Shown: piece after piece, positions 53,750 through 62,742 of the stretch
Layout of the letters: the number at the start of each line of letters is the position of its first letter
Position numbering within the stretch: position 1 is the first letter of the stretch
Assembly: GCF_030845175.1 (NCBI RefSeq)
Contig: NZ_CP132542.1
Location: 1,771,501 to 1,835,500 of the forward strand
Origin: Coralliovum pocilloporae
Lineage (GTDB): Bacteria > Pseudomonadota > Alphaproteobacteria > Rhizobiales > Cohaesibacteraceae
Length of the DNA: 64,000 nt
Reading direction: 5' to 3'
Notes under the pieces: generated by a model
The model's input: only the letters and a program-made list of their open reading frames with translations
Told to the model about the DNA's origin: nothing
Database searches by the model: none
Position numbers and translations under genes: made by a program

Positions 53750-54766
53750 ATGGCGGGAGCGGAGACCGATTGGCCGACCTATCTGGCAATTCGTGCTGCC
53801 TGGATGTCATTCGTGGGTGGTTCCACTCAATCAGAGATTGCCAGTCATCTGGGTATTTCTTCTGCAAAAGTTCACCGGCTCATCGCTCAGGCCCAGCGTG
53901 ACGGTCTGATCCGCTTCCAGATTGAAGGACGTCCGATTGAATGTCTGCAGTATGAGGATCAGTTGCAGGCTACTTTTGGTCTGAAAACCTGTCTGGTCGT
54001 TCCGCGTGTACGACCGGCGGGGCAATCTGAAGCGCATGTGATTGATGCGATTGCCTCCGCTGCGGGACCGTTCCTCGGTAATCTTCTTTCCCAGCCCCAT
54101 ATCGGCAGCGTCGGCGTGGGAATGGGGCGAACATTGAAAGCCGCGTTCTCCGCTCTGCCCAGGCAGCGAAGGGATGATCTCAGTGTTATGGCCGTGTCCG
54201 GCAGCCTGACGCCCAAGCTGGCGGCCAACCCCTATGACGTTATCCAGCTCTTGCAGGAGCGTACCGGGGCTGAGGGTTATTTCCTGCCGGTTCCGTATTT
54301 TGCCTCAAGCAGGCAGGAACGCGACACCTTTCTCAATCAGCCCAGCGTCCAGGATCTGATGGCGCGAGCCCGACAGGCGGATCTGTTTGTCATCGGCATC
54401 GGTTCCATTGATGATAAAAGCCACCTGATGACCACGGGTATGATTTCGACCGAAGAACAGTGCCGTCTGGAAAAGGCCGGAGCAGTCTGTGATCTGATGG
54501 GTCGTTTCCTCAATGATCAGGGGAGCCAGGTACAGACAGAGCTGGAGCGCCATCCAGTTGGTCTGCATTTCAATGATATCCGTGGCGCGCGTGTTGTTGC
54601 TCTCGCCGGGGGGCTCAACAAACTGGCTGCGACACGTGCCGCTCTTCTGAGCGGCGTCATATCAGACATCGTGCTGGACGAAGCCCTGGCCGCCGAACTG
54701 GTCGCATCCGGAGCAGGTGCAGCAAGATCCACATCGAAACTATCAACGCAATATTCTGAAGCATAA
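53750..54766 (+). CDS. SorC/DeoR-type sugar-binding transcriptional regulator of nucleoside genes
   Basis: A 338-residue regulator. The N-terminal helix-turn-helix is at about residues 22-56 with GGSTQSEIASHLGISSAKVHRL. The C-terminal sugar-phosphate-binding domain of the SorC family has SVGVGMGRTLKAAFSAL, VMAVSGSLTPKLAANPYDV, ADLFVIGIGSIDDKSHL and VALAGGLNKLAATRAAL. By analogy with Bacillus DeoR it probably senses deoxyribose-5-phosphate and controls the downstream nucleoside operon; this is inferred from context. A long inverted repeat precedes the gene. The second BMP gene starts 26 bases after its stop. Confidence 0.9.
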   Translation: MAGAETDWPTYLAIRAAWMSFVGGSTQSEIASHLGISSAKVHRLIAQAQRDGLIRFQIEGRPIECLQYEDQLQATFGLKTCLVVPRVRPAGQSEAHVIDAIASAAGPFLGNLLSQPHIGSVGVGMGRTLKAAFSALPRQRRDDLSVMAVSGSLTPKLAANPYDVIQLLQERTGAEGYFLPVPYFASSRQERDTFLNQPSVQDLMARARQADLFVIGIGSIDDKSHLMTTGMISTEEQCRLEKAGAVCDLMGRFLNDQGSQVQTELERHPVGLHFNDIRGARVVALAGGLNKLAATRAALLSGVISDIVLDEALAAELVASGAGAARSTSKLSTQYSEA

Positions 54767-54792
54767 CAGCATAAAGGAGCGTGGGAGGTCCC

Positions 54793-55791
54793 ATGACATT
54801 CATGAAAACCCTGATGGGAGCCCTGGTTGGCACTGCATTGGCCAGCGCCGCCTGGGCCGCGGAAATCAAGCCTGCTCTGGTCTATGATGCGGGCGGGAAG
54901 TTCGACAAGTCCTTTAACGAAGCGGCCTATACAGGCGCAGAGAAGTTCAAGTCCGAGGCTGGCATCGCTTATCGCGATTTCGAGATCCAGAATGACAGCC
55001 AGCGTGAGCAGGCAATGCGGAACTTTGCCCGCCGTGGCTATTCGCCCATCGTGGCGATCGGCTTTTCTCAGGCCGAAGCCGTGCGCAAGGTCGCCACAGA
55101 GTTCCCGGATACGAAGTTCGCCATCATCGACATGTTTGTTGATCTGCCAAATGTTCGCTCGGTGGTCTTCAAGGAACATGAAGGATCCTATCTGGTCGGG
55201 CTTCTGGCAGCGCTGAAATCGGAAAGTGGCAAGGTCGGCTTTGTCGGTGGCATGGATATTCCTCTGATCCGCCGCTTTGCCTGCGGGTACGTGCAGGGTG
55301 CCAAGGCTGCCAGAGACGGAGCGGAAGTTTTCCAGAATATGACCGGCACAACAGGTGCGGCCTGGAGCGATCCGGTCAAGGGCAGTGAACTGGCCAAGGC
55401 GCAGTTCGACAAGGGTGCGGATGTTGTCTACCACGCAGCAGGTGGTACCGGCCTTGGTGTGCTGCAGGCTGCAGCGGATGCCGGGAAACTGGGTATCGGG
55501 GTTGATTCCAACCAGAACCATCTGCATCCGGGCAAGGTTCTCACATCCATGCTCAAGCGGGTGGATATCGCTGTCTACAACGCCTTTGAAGATGACAGAA
55601 ACGGCAAATGGTCCAACGGCCTGCAGGTTCTGGGTCTGGCGCAAGGCGGCGTTGACTGGGCGCTGGATGACAACAACAAGGCTCTGATTTCTGATGAGAT
55701 GATGGCTGCGGTGCGGGCTGCTGAGGCGGATATCAAGTCTGGCAAAGTGGTTGTCCATGACTACATGGCCGATTCCACCTGCCCGTTCTGA
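54793..55791 (+). CDS. BMP-family nucleoside ABC substrate-binding protein, copy 2
   Basis: A 332-residue secreted protein with signal peptide MTFMKTLMGALVGTALASAAWA. Conserved blocks are LVYDAGGKFDKSFNEAAYTG, GFVGGMDIPLIRRFACGYVQG, GLGVLQAAADAGKLGIGVDSNQN and LTSMLKRVDIAVYNAF. It is the binding protein directly linked to the ATPase and permease genes, so it is likely the main nucleoside receptor. GGGAGG sits just before ATG 54793; GTG 54781 and ATG 54802 are possible starts. Confidence 0.93.
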   Translation: MTFMKTLMGALVGTALASAAWAAEIKPALVYDAGGKFDKSFNEAAYTGAEKFKSEAGIAYRDFEIQNDSQREQAMRNFARRGYSPIVAIGFSQAEAVRKVATEFPDTKFAIIDMFVDLPNVRSVVFKEHEGSYLVGLLAALKSESGKVGFVGGMDIPLIRRFACGYVQGAKAARDGAEVFQNMTGTTGAAWSDPVKGSELAKAQFDKGADVVYHAAGGTGLGVLQAAADAGKLGIGVDSNQNHLHPGKVLTSMLKRVDIAVYNAFEDDRNGKWSNGLQVLGLAQGGVDWALDDNNKALISDEMMAAVRAAEADIKSGKVVVHDYMADSTCPF

Positions 55792-55803
55792 TGAAAGACG
55801 AGA

Positions 55804-57354
55804 ATGACCGCGGCGATTGAGCTCGCAGGAATTGACAAGCGGTTTGGGGCGGTTCACGCCAACCGGTCCATTGACCTGACGGTTGATCGTGGCAGCATCC
55901 ACGGGATCATCGGGGAGAATGGTGCGGGTAAATCCACCCTGATGTCGATCCTCTATGGCTTCTACACAGCGGATAAGGGCGAGATAAGGGTTGGCGGCGC
56001 GCCGGTCAGTATCTCCGACAGCCAGACGGCCATCTCCCTTGGTATCGGCATGGTTCATCAGCATTTCATGCTGGTGGATACGTTTACTGTGCTTGAAAAT
56101 ATCATGCTTGGCGTCGAGGGAGGCGCATTACTGAAGGCTGGAGCGGCTAAAGTCCGTGCGGAATTGCTGCGTCTGGCGCGGGATTATGCCCTTGATATCG
56201 ACCCTGATGCACTGGTTGCTGACCTGCCGGTCGGGCTGCAGCAGCGGGTCGAAATTCTGAAGGCTCTTTATCGCGGGGCGGATATTCTGATCCTTGATGA
56301 GCCGACAGGGGTTTTGACACCTTCTGAAGCTGATCATCTGTTCCGGATTCTCGACAAGCTGCGTGCGGAAGGCAAGACGGTTCTTCTGATCACCCACAAG
56401 CTCCGCGAAATCATGGCAATCACGGATACGGTTTCTGTCATGCGGCAGGGTGCTATGGTTGCCACGGTCAAGACGGCAGAGACACGGATTGAGGATCTGG
56501 CGGAGCTGATGGTTGGTCGTCGCGTGCTGCTGCAGGTCGACAAGGAGGCCGCCCGGCCCGGTGACGATCTGCTGACTGTGCAAGACCTCACAGTAACCGA
56601 CAGCCGTGGCGTTACCCTGCTCGATACGGTTTCTTTCTCTGTGAAAGCTGGAGAAATCCTAGGGATTGCCGGGGTTTCAGGCAATGGCCAGAGTGAGCTT
56701 CTGGAAGTGCTCGCGGGGATACGGCAGGCATCAGGCGGGGCAATCATGGTGCTGGGCCATACAATCGACCCGTCTGACACACCGGACCCGGCGCGGATGC
56801 GCACGTTCGGTGTTGCCCATGTGCCGGAAGACCGCCATCGCATGGGGCTGGTCACACACTTCTCAGCCGAGGAGAATGCCATTCTCGGCTATCATCATGA
56901 TGATGAACTGGCCTCCGGTCTTTTGTTTGACCGGACAGCTGTGCGTGCCAGAAGTGAGGCGGCGATTGAGGCTTTTGACATCCGGCCCGCCAGCTCTGAA
57001 CTGAAAGCCGCCAACTTCTCAGGTGGCAATCAGCAGAAAATCGTCCTGGCCCGCGAGATCGATCAGGATCCCGGCCTGCTTCTGGTTGGGCAGCCAACCC
57101 GCGGCGTTGATATTGGTGCGATTGAGTTCATCCACAAGCGCCTGATTGAATTGCGTGATGCAGGCAAGGCCATTGTGCTGGTGTCAGTGGAACTTGACGA
57201 GATCAGGGCGCTGGCGGACCGGGTTCTGGTCATGTGCGCCGGGCGCATAGTTGGCGAACGGCCGCCGGAAACCAGCGAGCAGGAGCTGGGGCTAATGATG
57301 GCTGGTGTGTCCGGAGTGGATGAGACTGGCCCAACGAAGAGAGACGTTGCATGA
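55804..57354 (+). CDS. Nucleoside ABC transporter ATP-binding protein (two ATPase domains)
   Basis: A 516-residue ATPase with tandem cassettes, as in BMP-linked nucleoside importers. The first domain has [16 protein letters not shown] (Walker A), MVHQHFMLVDTFTVLEN (Q-loop), LPVGLQQRVEILKALYRGA and ILILDEPTGVLTPSE. The second has GVSGNGQSELLEVLAG (degenerate Walker A), FSGGNQQKIVLAREI and LLLVGQPTRGVDIGA, in which the Walker B glutamate is replaced (VGQPT), normal for this family. It overlaps the first permease by 4 bases (ATGA). Confidence 0.94.
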   Translation: MTAAIELAGIDKRFGAVHANRSIDLTVDRGSIHGIIGENGAGKSTLMSILYGFYTADKGEIRVGGAPVSISDSQTAISLGIGMVHQHFMLVDTFTVLENIMLGVEGGALLKAGAAKVRAELLRLARDYALDIDPDALVADLPVGLQQRVEILKALYRGADILILDEPTGVLTPSEADHLFRILDKLRAEGKTVLLITHKLREIMAITDTVSVMRQGAMVATVKTAETRIEDLAELMVGRRVLLQVDKEAARPGDDLLTVQDLTVTDSRGVTLLDTVSFSVKAGEILGIAGVSGNGQSELLEVLAGIRQASGGAIMVLGHTIDPSDTPDPARMRTFGVAHVPEDRHRMGLVTHFSAEENAILGYHHDDELASGLLFDRTAVRARSEAAIEAFDIRPASSELKAANFSGGNQQKIVLAREIDQDPGLLLVGQPTRGVDIGAIEFIHKRLIELRDAGKAIVLVSVELDEIRALADRVLVMCAGRIVGERPPETSEQELGLMMAGVSGVDETGPTKRDVA

Positions 57355-58451
57355 GTGCACCGCGCGCAGCACTACCGGCCTGGGTGGACTATGGCCTGAT
57401 CCCGATACTGAACCTGGCCGCAGCCTTTCTGGTCTCCGGCCTGGTGGTTCTTCTGATTGGTGAAAGCCCGGTCGAGGCTGTTAAGGTTCTGCTGTTCGGC
57501 GCGTTCGGCTATGAGGAAGGGCTTGGCTTCACGCTCTACTATGCCACCAACTTTATCTTTACCGGCCTTGCTATGGCTGTCGCCGTCCACTGTGGTCTGT
57601 TCAATATTGGCGGCGAGGGGCAGGCCTATGTGGCAGGCCTCGGGGTGGCGCTGGCCTGTCTGGCCATGGACAGCTTTGCACCCTGGTGGGTGATCCTGCC
57701 TTTCGCCATTCTCGGGGCTGCACTCTTCGGGGCTGCATGGGCGTGGGTGCCGGCCTATCTTCAGGCCAGGCGCGGCAGCCATGTGGTTATCACCACCATC
57801 ATGTTCAATTTCATTGCCGCGTCGCTGATGGTCTATCTGCTGGTCAATGTGTTGAAAGTGCCGGGATCGATGCAGCCGGAAACCCGCACCTTTGAAGAAG
57901 GTGGTCGGCTGCCGTTCATCCATCAGGTGGTGGAATGGTTCGGCGGTACCATGGCCCATTCGCCTCTGAACCTGTCCTTTGTTATCGCGCTGCTGGCAGC
58001 GTTCGGCGTCTGGTTGCTGATCTGGCGGACACGGCTCGGCTATGAAATCCGCACGATGGGGCACAATCAGACGGCAGCCGTCTATGCCGGGATCAAGCCG
58101 GACCGGATTATCATCATCACCATGATGATTTCCGGCGGGCTGGCCGGAATGATGGCGCTGAACGAGGTGATGGGTGTTCAGCATCGCCTGCTGATAGACT
58201 TCACCAGCGGATACGGTTTTGTCGGCATCGCGGTCGCCTTTATGGGGCGGTCTCACCCGGTGGGCATCATTCTGGCCTCTGTCCTGTTCGGGGTGCTTTA
58301 TCAGGGCGGGGCCGAGCTGGCGTTTGAAATTCCCGCCATCACCCGAGACATGATCATCACCATTCAGGGTCTGGTCATCCTGTTTGCCGGAGCCCTTGAG
58401 CATATGTTCCGGCCTGCACTTGGGGCGATGTTTCGCCCTCAGCCGGCATAG
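57351..58451 (+). CDS. Nucleoside ABC transporter permease, first subunit
   Basis: A 366-residue membrane protein with about ten hydrophobic segments. Features of the BMP-linked permease family are LAMAVAVHCGLFNIGGEGQ, SHVVITTIMFNFIAASLMVY, GHNQTAAVYAGIKPDRIIII and YGFVGIAVAFMGRSHPVGI. It should pair with the second permease to form the heterodimeric channel. Its start overlaps the ATPase stop (ATGA), and the second permease starts 9 bases after its own stop with GGAGG upstream. Confidence 0.93.
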   Translation: MSAPRAALPAWVDYGLIPILNLAAAFLVSGLVVLLIGESPVEAVKVLLFGAFGYEEGLGFTLYYATNFIFTGLAMAVAVHCGLFNIGGEGQAYVAGLGVALACLAMDSFAPWWVILPFAILGAALFGAAWAWVPAYLQARRGSHVVITTIMFNFIAASLMVYLLVNVLKVPGSMQPETRTFEEGGRLPFIHQVVEWFGGTMAHSPLNLSFVIALLAAFGVWLLIWRTRLGYEIRTMGHNQTAAVYAGIKPDRIIIITMMISGGLAGMMALNEVMGVQHRLLIDFTSGYGFVGIAVAFMGRSHPVGIILASVLFGVLYQGGAELAFEIPAITRDMIITIQGLVILFAGALEHMFRPALGAMFRPQPA

Positions 58452-58460
58452 GAGGCGATA

Positions 58461-59429
58461 ATGACGCTCCTTGATCTGATCGCCATTCTGGATTCAGCCG
58501 TTCGCCTGTCGGTGCCACTGTTGTTTGCTGCCCTTGCGGGGCTTTATTCCGAGCGGTCCGGCATTTTTGATATTGGCCTTGAAGGCAAGATGCTGGCTGC
58601 GGCCTTTGCAGCCGGTGCTGCAGCCGGTGTCACCCAATCGGCCTGGATCGGTCTGTCAGCCGGAATTGCCGTCTCCATCGTGCTGGCACTCGTTCACGGG
58701 TTTGCATCCATCACCCAGCGCGGCAACCAGATTGTCTCAGGCGTTGCAATCAACTTTGTTGCTGTCGGCCTGACGGCTCTTCTCGGGCAGGCCTGGTTCC
58801 ACCAGGGCGGGCGCACACCGGCAGTCTCAGGTGACGGGCGCTTCAATCCTGTCTATCTGCCCTTTGCCGAGGATCTGGTTCAGGTGTCGGTACTGGGGCC
58901 CATTTATGAGGGCCTGATCTCGGGGCACAATCTTCTTGTCTATCTCGCCTTTCTGGCTGTTCCCGTAACCTGGTGGGTTCTGTTCCGAACCCGGTTCGGC
59001 CTGCGCTTGCGGGCCGTGGGTGAAAATCCGGCGGCCGTTGATACAGCAGGTATCTCGGTTATCTGGCTGCGATATCGTGCGGTGATCATCTGCGGGATCC
59101 TGTGCGGGTTGGCCGGGGCCTATCTGTCGATTGGTCAGTCGGCGGGGTTCATCCGTGATATGACGGCGGGCAAGGGTTTCATCGCACTGGCGGCCCTGAT
59201 CTTTGCCAAATGGCGGCCGTGGCCGGTTCTCGGATCATGCTTTCTGTTTGGTTTTCTCGATGCGGTTGCCATTCGGCTGCAAGGGGTGGCCCTGCCGGGT
59301 GTGGGAGAGCTGCCTATCCAGATTTTCCAGGCACTGCCCTATGTGCTGACCGTTATTCTGCTGGCCGGGTTTATCGGCAAGGCTGTGCCGCCGAAGGCAG
59401 GCGGCATCCCCTATGTGAAGGAACGCTAG
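58461..59429 (+). CDS. Nucleoside ABC transporter permease, second subunit
   Basis: A 322-residue membrane protein with eight to ten hydrophobic segments. LFAALAGLYSERSGIFDIGLEGKM near the N-terminus, ITQRGNQIVSGVAINFVAVGL, FRTRFGLRLRAVGENPAAVDTAGI and TAGKGFIALAALIFAKWRPW are typical of the second permease of BMP-linked importers. A good GGAGG ribosome site precedes ATG 58461. The cytidine deaminase gene starts 3 bases after its stop. Confidence 0.93.
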   Translation: MTLLDLIAILDSAVRLSVPLLFAALAGLYSERSGIFDIGLEGKMLAAAFAAGAAAGVTQSAWIGLSAGIAVSIVLALVHGFASITQRGNQIVSGVAINFVAVGLTALLGQAWFHQGGRTPAVSGDGRFNPVYLPFAEDLVQVSVLGPIYEGLISGHNLLVYLAFLAVPVTWWVLFRTRFGLRLRAVGENPAAVDTAGISVIWLRYRAVIICGILCGLAGAYLSIGQSAGFIRDMTAGKGFIALAALIFAKWRPWPVLGSCFLFGFLDAVAIRLQGVALPGVGELPIQIFQALPYVLTVILLAGFIGKAVPPKAGGIPYVKER

Positions 59430-59432
59430 ATC

Positions 59433-59831
59433 ATGGCGAATGATCTGTTCGAGGCGGCTCGTGCCGCCCAGGAAAAGGCTTATGCGCCCTATTCGAACTT
59501 CCCGGTCGGCGCGGCCATCCGGGCAGGATCAGGGGCGATTTATACCGGCTGCAATGTGGAAAATGCCTCCTATCCGGAAGGATGGTGCGCAGAGACCTCT
59601 GCCATCGGCCAGATGGTTGTGGCAGGCGATCTCAGAATAGTCGAGATCTGCGTCATCGGCAGTGCTGATATGGTGATCACACCATGTGGTGGTTGCAGGC
59701 AGCGCCTGGCGGAGTTTTCAAGCCCGGAGACACGTGTCTTCGCTGCAGGCCCGGATGGAATTCGCGCGACTTATACCATGGCGGACCTGCTGCCCGCTGC
59801 GTTCTCACTGGAACAGGACAGGTCCGAATGA
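59433..59831 (+). CDS. cdd: Cytidine deaminase
   Basis: A 132-residue zinc enzyme of the small homotetrameric class that converts (deoxy)cytidine to (deoxy)uridine. KAYAPYSNFPVGAAIRAGSG, the active site NVENASYPEGWCAETSAI (zinc Cys and catalytic Glu) and TPCGGCRQRLAEF (two further zinc cysteines) are all present. It feeds pyrimidine nucleosides to the thymidine phosphorylase encoded downstream. Its stop overlaps the start of the fusion gene that follows (ATGA). Confidence 0.96.
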   Translation: MANDLFEAARAAQEKAYAPYSNFPVGAAIRAGSGAIYTGCNVENASYPEGWCAETSAIGQMVVAGDLRIVEICVIGSADMVITPCGGCRQRLAEFSSPETRVFAAGPDGIRATYTMADLLPAAFSLEQDRSE

Positions 59832-61387
59832 GTATCGAGACGATCATCAGGACTATCCGCGAGCGCACCGGTCTTTCTGTGCGATATGGTCTTGTGCTTG
59901 GCTCGGGACTTGGAGATCTGGCTGACGAGTTCAGCGATCCGGTACGGATTCCCTATGAGGATCTGCCGGGCTTTCCGGTCTCTGGCGTGGCATCCCATGC
60001 GGGAGAACTGGTAATAGGGCATCTGGAAGAAAGCCCTGTGGTGATCCTCTCCGGTCGCGTCCATTATTATGAATCAGGAGATTCCCAGGCCATGCGCCTG
60101 CCTCTTGAGACAGTGAAAGCGCTGGGCGCAGAAGGTGTTATCCTGACCAATGCGGCGGGATCTCTGAGAGACGACATCCCGCCTGGAGATATCATGCAGA
60201 TTGCCGATCACATTAATCTCGGCAATCGTAATCCGTTGATCGGGCACGATATCGACGACCGGTTTGTGGATATGACGGAAGCTTATGACGGTGCGTGGCG
60301 TGCCTGGATGAAAGAGGCAGCCAATGCCGAAGGTATCGCGCTTGAAGCGGGTACCTATATGTGGTTTTCCGGCCCCAGTTTCGAAACGCCTGCGGAAATC
60401 CGTATGGCGCGTGTGCTCGGTGCGGATGCTGTCGGCATGTCCACGGTGCCTGAGACCATTCTGGCCCGTTGGCTCGGGTTGAAGGTTGCCGGGTTCTCGA
60501 CCATTACCAATTTTGCCGCGGGGATGACGGGAAATGCATTGTCCCATGAAGAAACAATGGCGCTCGGCCCCATCGGGGCTGACAAGATCAAGCGGGTAAT
60601 CAGACGGTTCATGAGAGATCAATCCATACGGGACAGGGACGCTGCAATCCGCGCTATCCGACTGCTCGATCTGACCAATCTGAATGATGACTGTGATACA
60701 GCGGCTATTAGCAGTCTGTGCAAGCTGGCCCAGACACCATTTGGCAATACGGCAGCAATCTGTATCTGGTCACAGTTTGTGGAACAGGCCAAAGCCGAGC
60801 TGGCTGGCACGGGTATCAGGATAGCAACTGTCATCAATTTTCCCCATGGCGGAACAGATATACAGGCCGTCTTGCAGGAAGCGGATGAGGCGATGGCAGC
60901 CGGTGCGGACGAGCTGGATCTGGTCTTTCCTTATCATGCTTTCATGGAAGGCAATCACCAGCTCGCCAGCGATATGATCAGGCAGGTCAAGGATCGCTGC
61001 ACGGGGGATGTGCGGCTCAAGGTTATTCTTGAAACCGGTTGTCTCGAGACTGAAGTCCTGATCCGGGAGGCAAGCCGGCTCGCCATTGAGGCCGGGGCCG
61101 ATTTCATCAAGACCTCCACCGGCAAGGTGGCGGTCAATGCCACGCCGGAGGTCGCGGCCTACATGCTTGAGGAGATTGCCAGCTCGGGTCGGGATGTGGG
61201 TTTCAAACCGGCAGGCGGGCTGAAGACAGCGTCTGATGCCGCTGCATATCTGGCTCTGGCAGATCGTATTCTGGGCCTGGACTGGGCCATGGCAGACCGG
61301 TTCCGCTTTGGCGCCAGCAGTGTGTTGAAAGCTCTGCTTGCCACGGCCGAGGGGCGTGAAGCCGGACAAGTGGATGAGGGGTATTGA
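59828..61387 (+). CDS. Bifunctional purine nucleoside phosphorylase / deoxyribose-phosphate aldolase (fusion)
   Basis: One uninterrupted 519-residue frame. Residues 1-262 are a trimeric-type purine nucleoside phosphorylase: phosphate loop GLVLGSGLGD (21-30), VILSGRVHYYE (72-82), ILTNAAGS (105-112), MWFSGPSFETPAEIRM (178-193), GMSTVPE (203-209) and TNFAAG (227-232). Residues 270-519 are class I DeoC: RLLDLTNLNDDCD, FGNTAAICI, TVINFPHGG, ELDLVFPY (Asp364), DFIKTSTGKVAVNATP (Schiff-base Lys428) and VGFKPAGG (Lys460), ending in the DeoC-like DEGY tail. All catalytic residues of both halves remain. The start is fixed by the ATGA overlap with cdd. Normally these are separate genes joined through phosphopentomutase. 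Confidence 0.93.
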   Translation: MSIETIIRTIRERTGLSVRYGLVLGSGLGDLADEFSDPVRIPYEDLPGFPVSGVASHAGELVIGHLEESPVVILSGRVHYYESGDSQAMRLPLETVKALGAEGVILTNAAGSLRDDIPPGDIMQIADHINLGNRNPLIGHDIDDRFVDMTEAYDGAWRAWMKEAANAEGIALEAGTYMWFSGPSFETPAEIRMARVLGADAVGMSTVPETILARWLGLKVAGFSTITNFAAGMTGNALSHEETMALGPIGADKIKRVIRRFMRDQSIRDRDAAIRAIRLLDLTNLNDDCDTAAISSLCKLAQTPFGNTAAICIWSQFVEQAKAELAGTGIRIATVINFPHGGTDIQAVLQEADEAMAAGADELDLVFPYHAFMEGNHQLASDMIRQVKDRCTGDVRLKVILETGCLETEVLIREASRLAIEAGADFIKTSTGKVAVNATPEVAAYMLEEIASSGRDVGFKPAGGLKTASDAAAYLALADRILGLDWAMADRFRFGASSVLKALLATAEGREAGQVDEGY

Positions 61388-61389
61388 TC

Positions 61390-62718
61390 ATGCTGCCGCA
61401 GGAAGTGATCCGCCACAAAAGGCAGGGCAAGGTTCTGTCGCTTGAAGAGATAGAGTTCTTCGTTCAGGGCATGACGGATGGCTCCATCAGCGAAGGTCAG
61501 TTGGCGGCTTTTGCCATGGCTGTGATTTTCAACGGCATGACGCTCACCGAGCGTGTCGCCCTGACCCGTTCCATGCGGGATTCGGGGTCTGTCATGTCCT
61601 GGCCGGATCTGGATGGTCCTGTGCTCGACAAGCACTCGACTGGTGGCGTTGGCGATAATGTGTCTTTGGCGCTGGCTCCCATTGTTGCGGCCTGTGGCGG
61701 CTTTGTTCCGATGATTTCCGGACGGGGGCTTGGTCATACGGGCGGTACGCTCGACAAATTCGAGGCCATTCCCGGTTACAAGACCAAGCCGGATAACGAC
61801 CTGTTCCGTTCCGTGGTCAAGGATGTTGGCTGTGCGATTATCGGGCAGACAGACGATCTGGCACCGGCAGACAAGAGGTTCTATGCGGTTCGGGATGTCA
61901 CCGCGACGGTTGAGTCCGTCGATCTGATTACCGCGTCCATTCTGTCAAAGAAACTGGCCGCTGGCCTTGATGGGCTGGTACTGGATGTGAAATGTGGTTC
62001 GGGCGCATTCATGGAAAACCCGGATGATGCGCGGGCGCTCTCGGAAAGTCTGGTCCTTGTTGCCAATCGGGCCGGAGTACGCACATCTGCTTTGCTGACA
62101 GACATGAGCCAGCCTCTTGCCAATGCTGCAGGCAATGCGGTTGAGATGCGTAACGCGGTTGAGCTGCTGACCAATGATGGCCATGACACGCGATTACGAG
62201 CGGCAACCCTGGCCCTTGCTGCTGAAATGCTGGTGGTCGGGGGGCTCTATCCGGACAATGGGCAGGCTCTAGAGGCTGCAGAGGAGGCCCTGACGTCAGG
62301 GCGGGCTGCAGCGCGCTTCGGGCGGATGGTCAGCGCTCTGGGCGGGCCTTCAGATTTCATCGAATGGATGGATCATTATCTGCCGAAAGCCGATCATGTG
62401 GTTCCGGTTCCTGCGCTGAAACCCGGCCTTGTCACGACTATTGATACAAGAGCCGTCGGTGTTGCCGTGGTCGAGCTCGGCGGTGGTCGTGTGCGCCCGG
62501 AAGATGACATTGACCATGGTGTCGGGTTGACCGGACTTGTGGAAGTGGGAACCAGGATTGAGGCGGGGCAGCCACTGGCACTTGTTCACGCCCGCACAGA
62601 GGATGATGCAGAACGCGCCATTGCCCGCGTGCAGGCCGCCTACACCGTTTCCGATATGGCAGATGCACCGGAAATCAGCTCCGTTGTTCTCGACAGGGTG
62701 GATTTTGATGATGCCTGA
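61390..62718 (+). CDS. deoA: Thymidine phosphorylase
   Basis: A 442-residue enzyme that splits thymidine and deoxyuridine to base plus deoxyribose-1-phosphate. VLDKHSTGGVGDNVSLALAP, the signature SGRGLGHTGGTLDKFEAIPG, VESVDLITASILSKKLAAGL and LVLDVKCGSGAFM are diagnostic. The C-terminal domain has RVRPEDDIDHGVGLTGL. ATG 61390 has GAGGGG upstream; TTG 61384 also opens the frame. It begins 2 bases after the fusion gene. Confidence 0.96.
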   Translation: MLPQEVIRHKRQGKVLSLEEIEFFVQGMTDGSISEGQLAAFAMAVIFNGMTLTERVALTRSMRDSGSVMSWPDLDGPVLDKHSTGGVGDNVSLALAPIVAACGGFVPMISGRGLGHTGGTLDKFEAIPGYKTKPDNDLFRSVVKDVGCAIIGQTDDLAPADKRFYAVRDVTATVESVDLITASILSKKLAAGLDGLVLDVKCGSGAFMENPDDARALSESLVLVANRAGVRTSALLTDMSQPLANAAGNAVEMRNAVELLTNDGHDTRLRAATLALAAEMLVVGGLYPDNGQALEAAEEALTSGRAAARFGRMVSALGGPSDFIEWMDHYLPKADHVVPVPALKPGLVTTIDTRAVGVAVVELGGGRVRPEDDIDHGVGLTGLVEVGTRIEAGQPLALVHARTEDDAERAIARVQAAYTVSDMADAPEISSVVLDRVDFDDA

Positions 62719-62742
62719 CTTTGAGATGGGGATGTGTTGCTG

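Noticed and set aside
54517-56064. 515-codon open frame on the minus strand
   Set aside because: It lies antisense to the regulator, BMP and ATPase genes, which have clear family motifs. The translated product shows no recognisable family and is a codon-bias shadow.
57372-58403. 343-codon minus-strand frame opposite the first nucleoside permease
   Set aside because: His/Asp/Gln-rich mirror of a hydrophobic membrane protein; no family motif.
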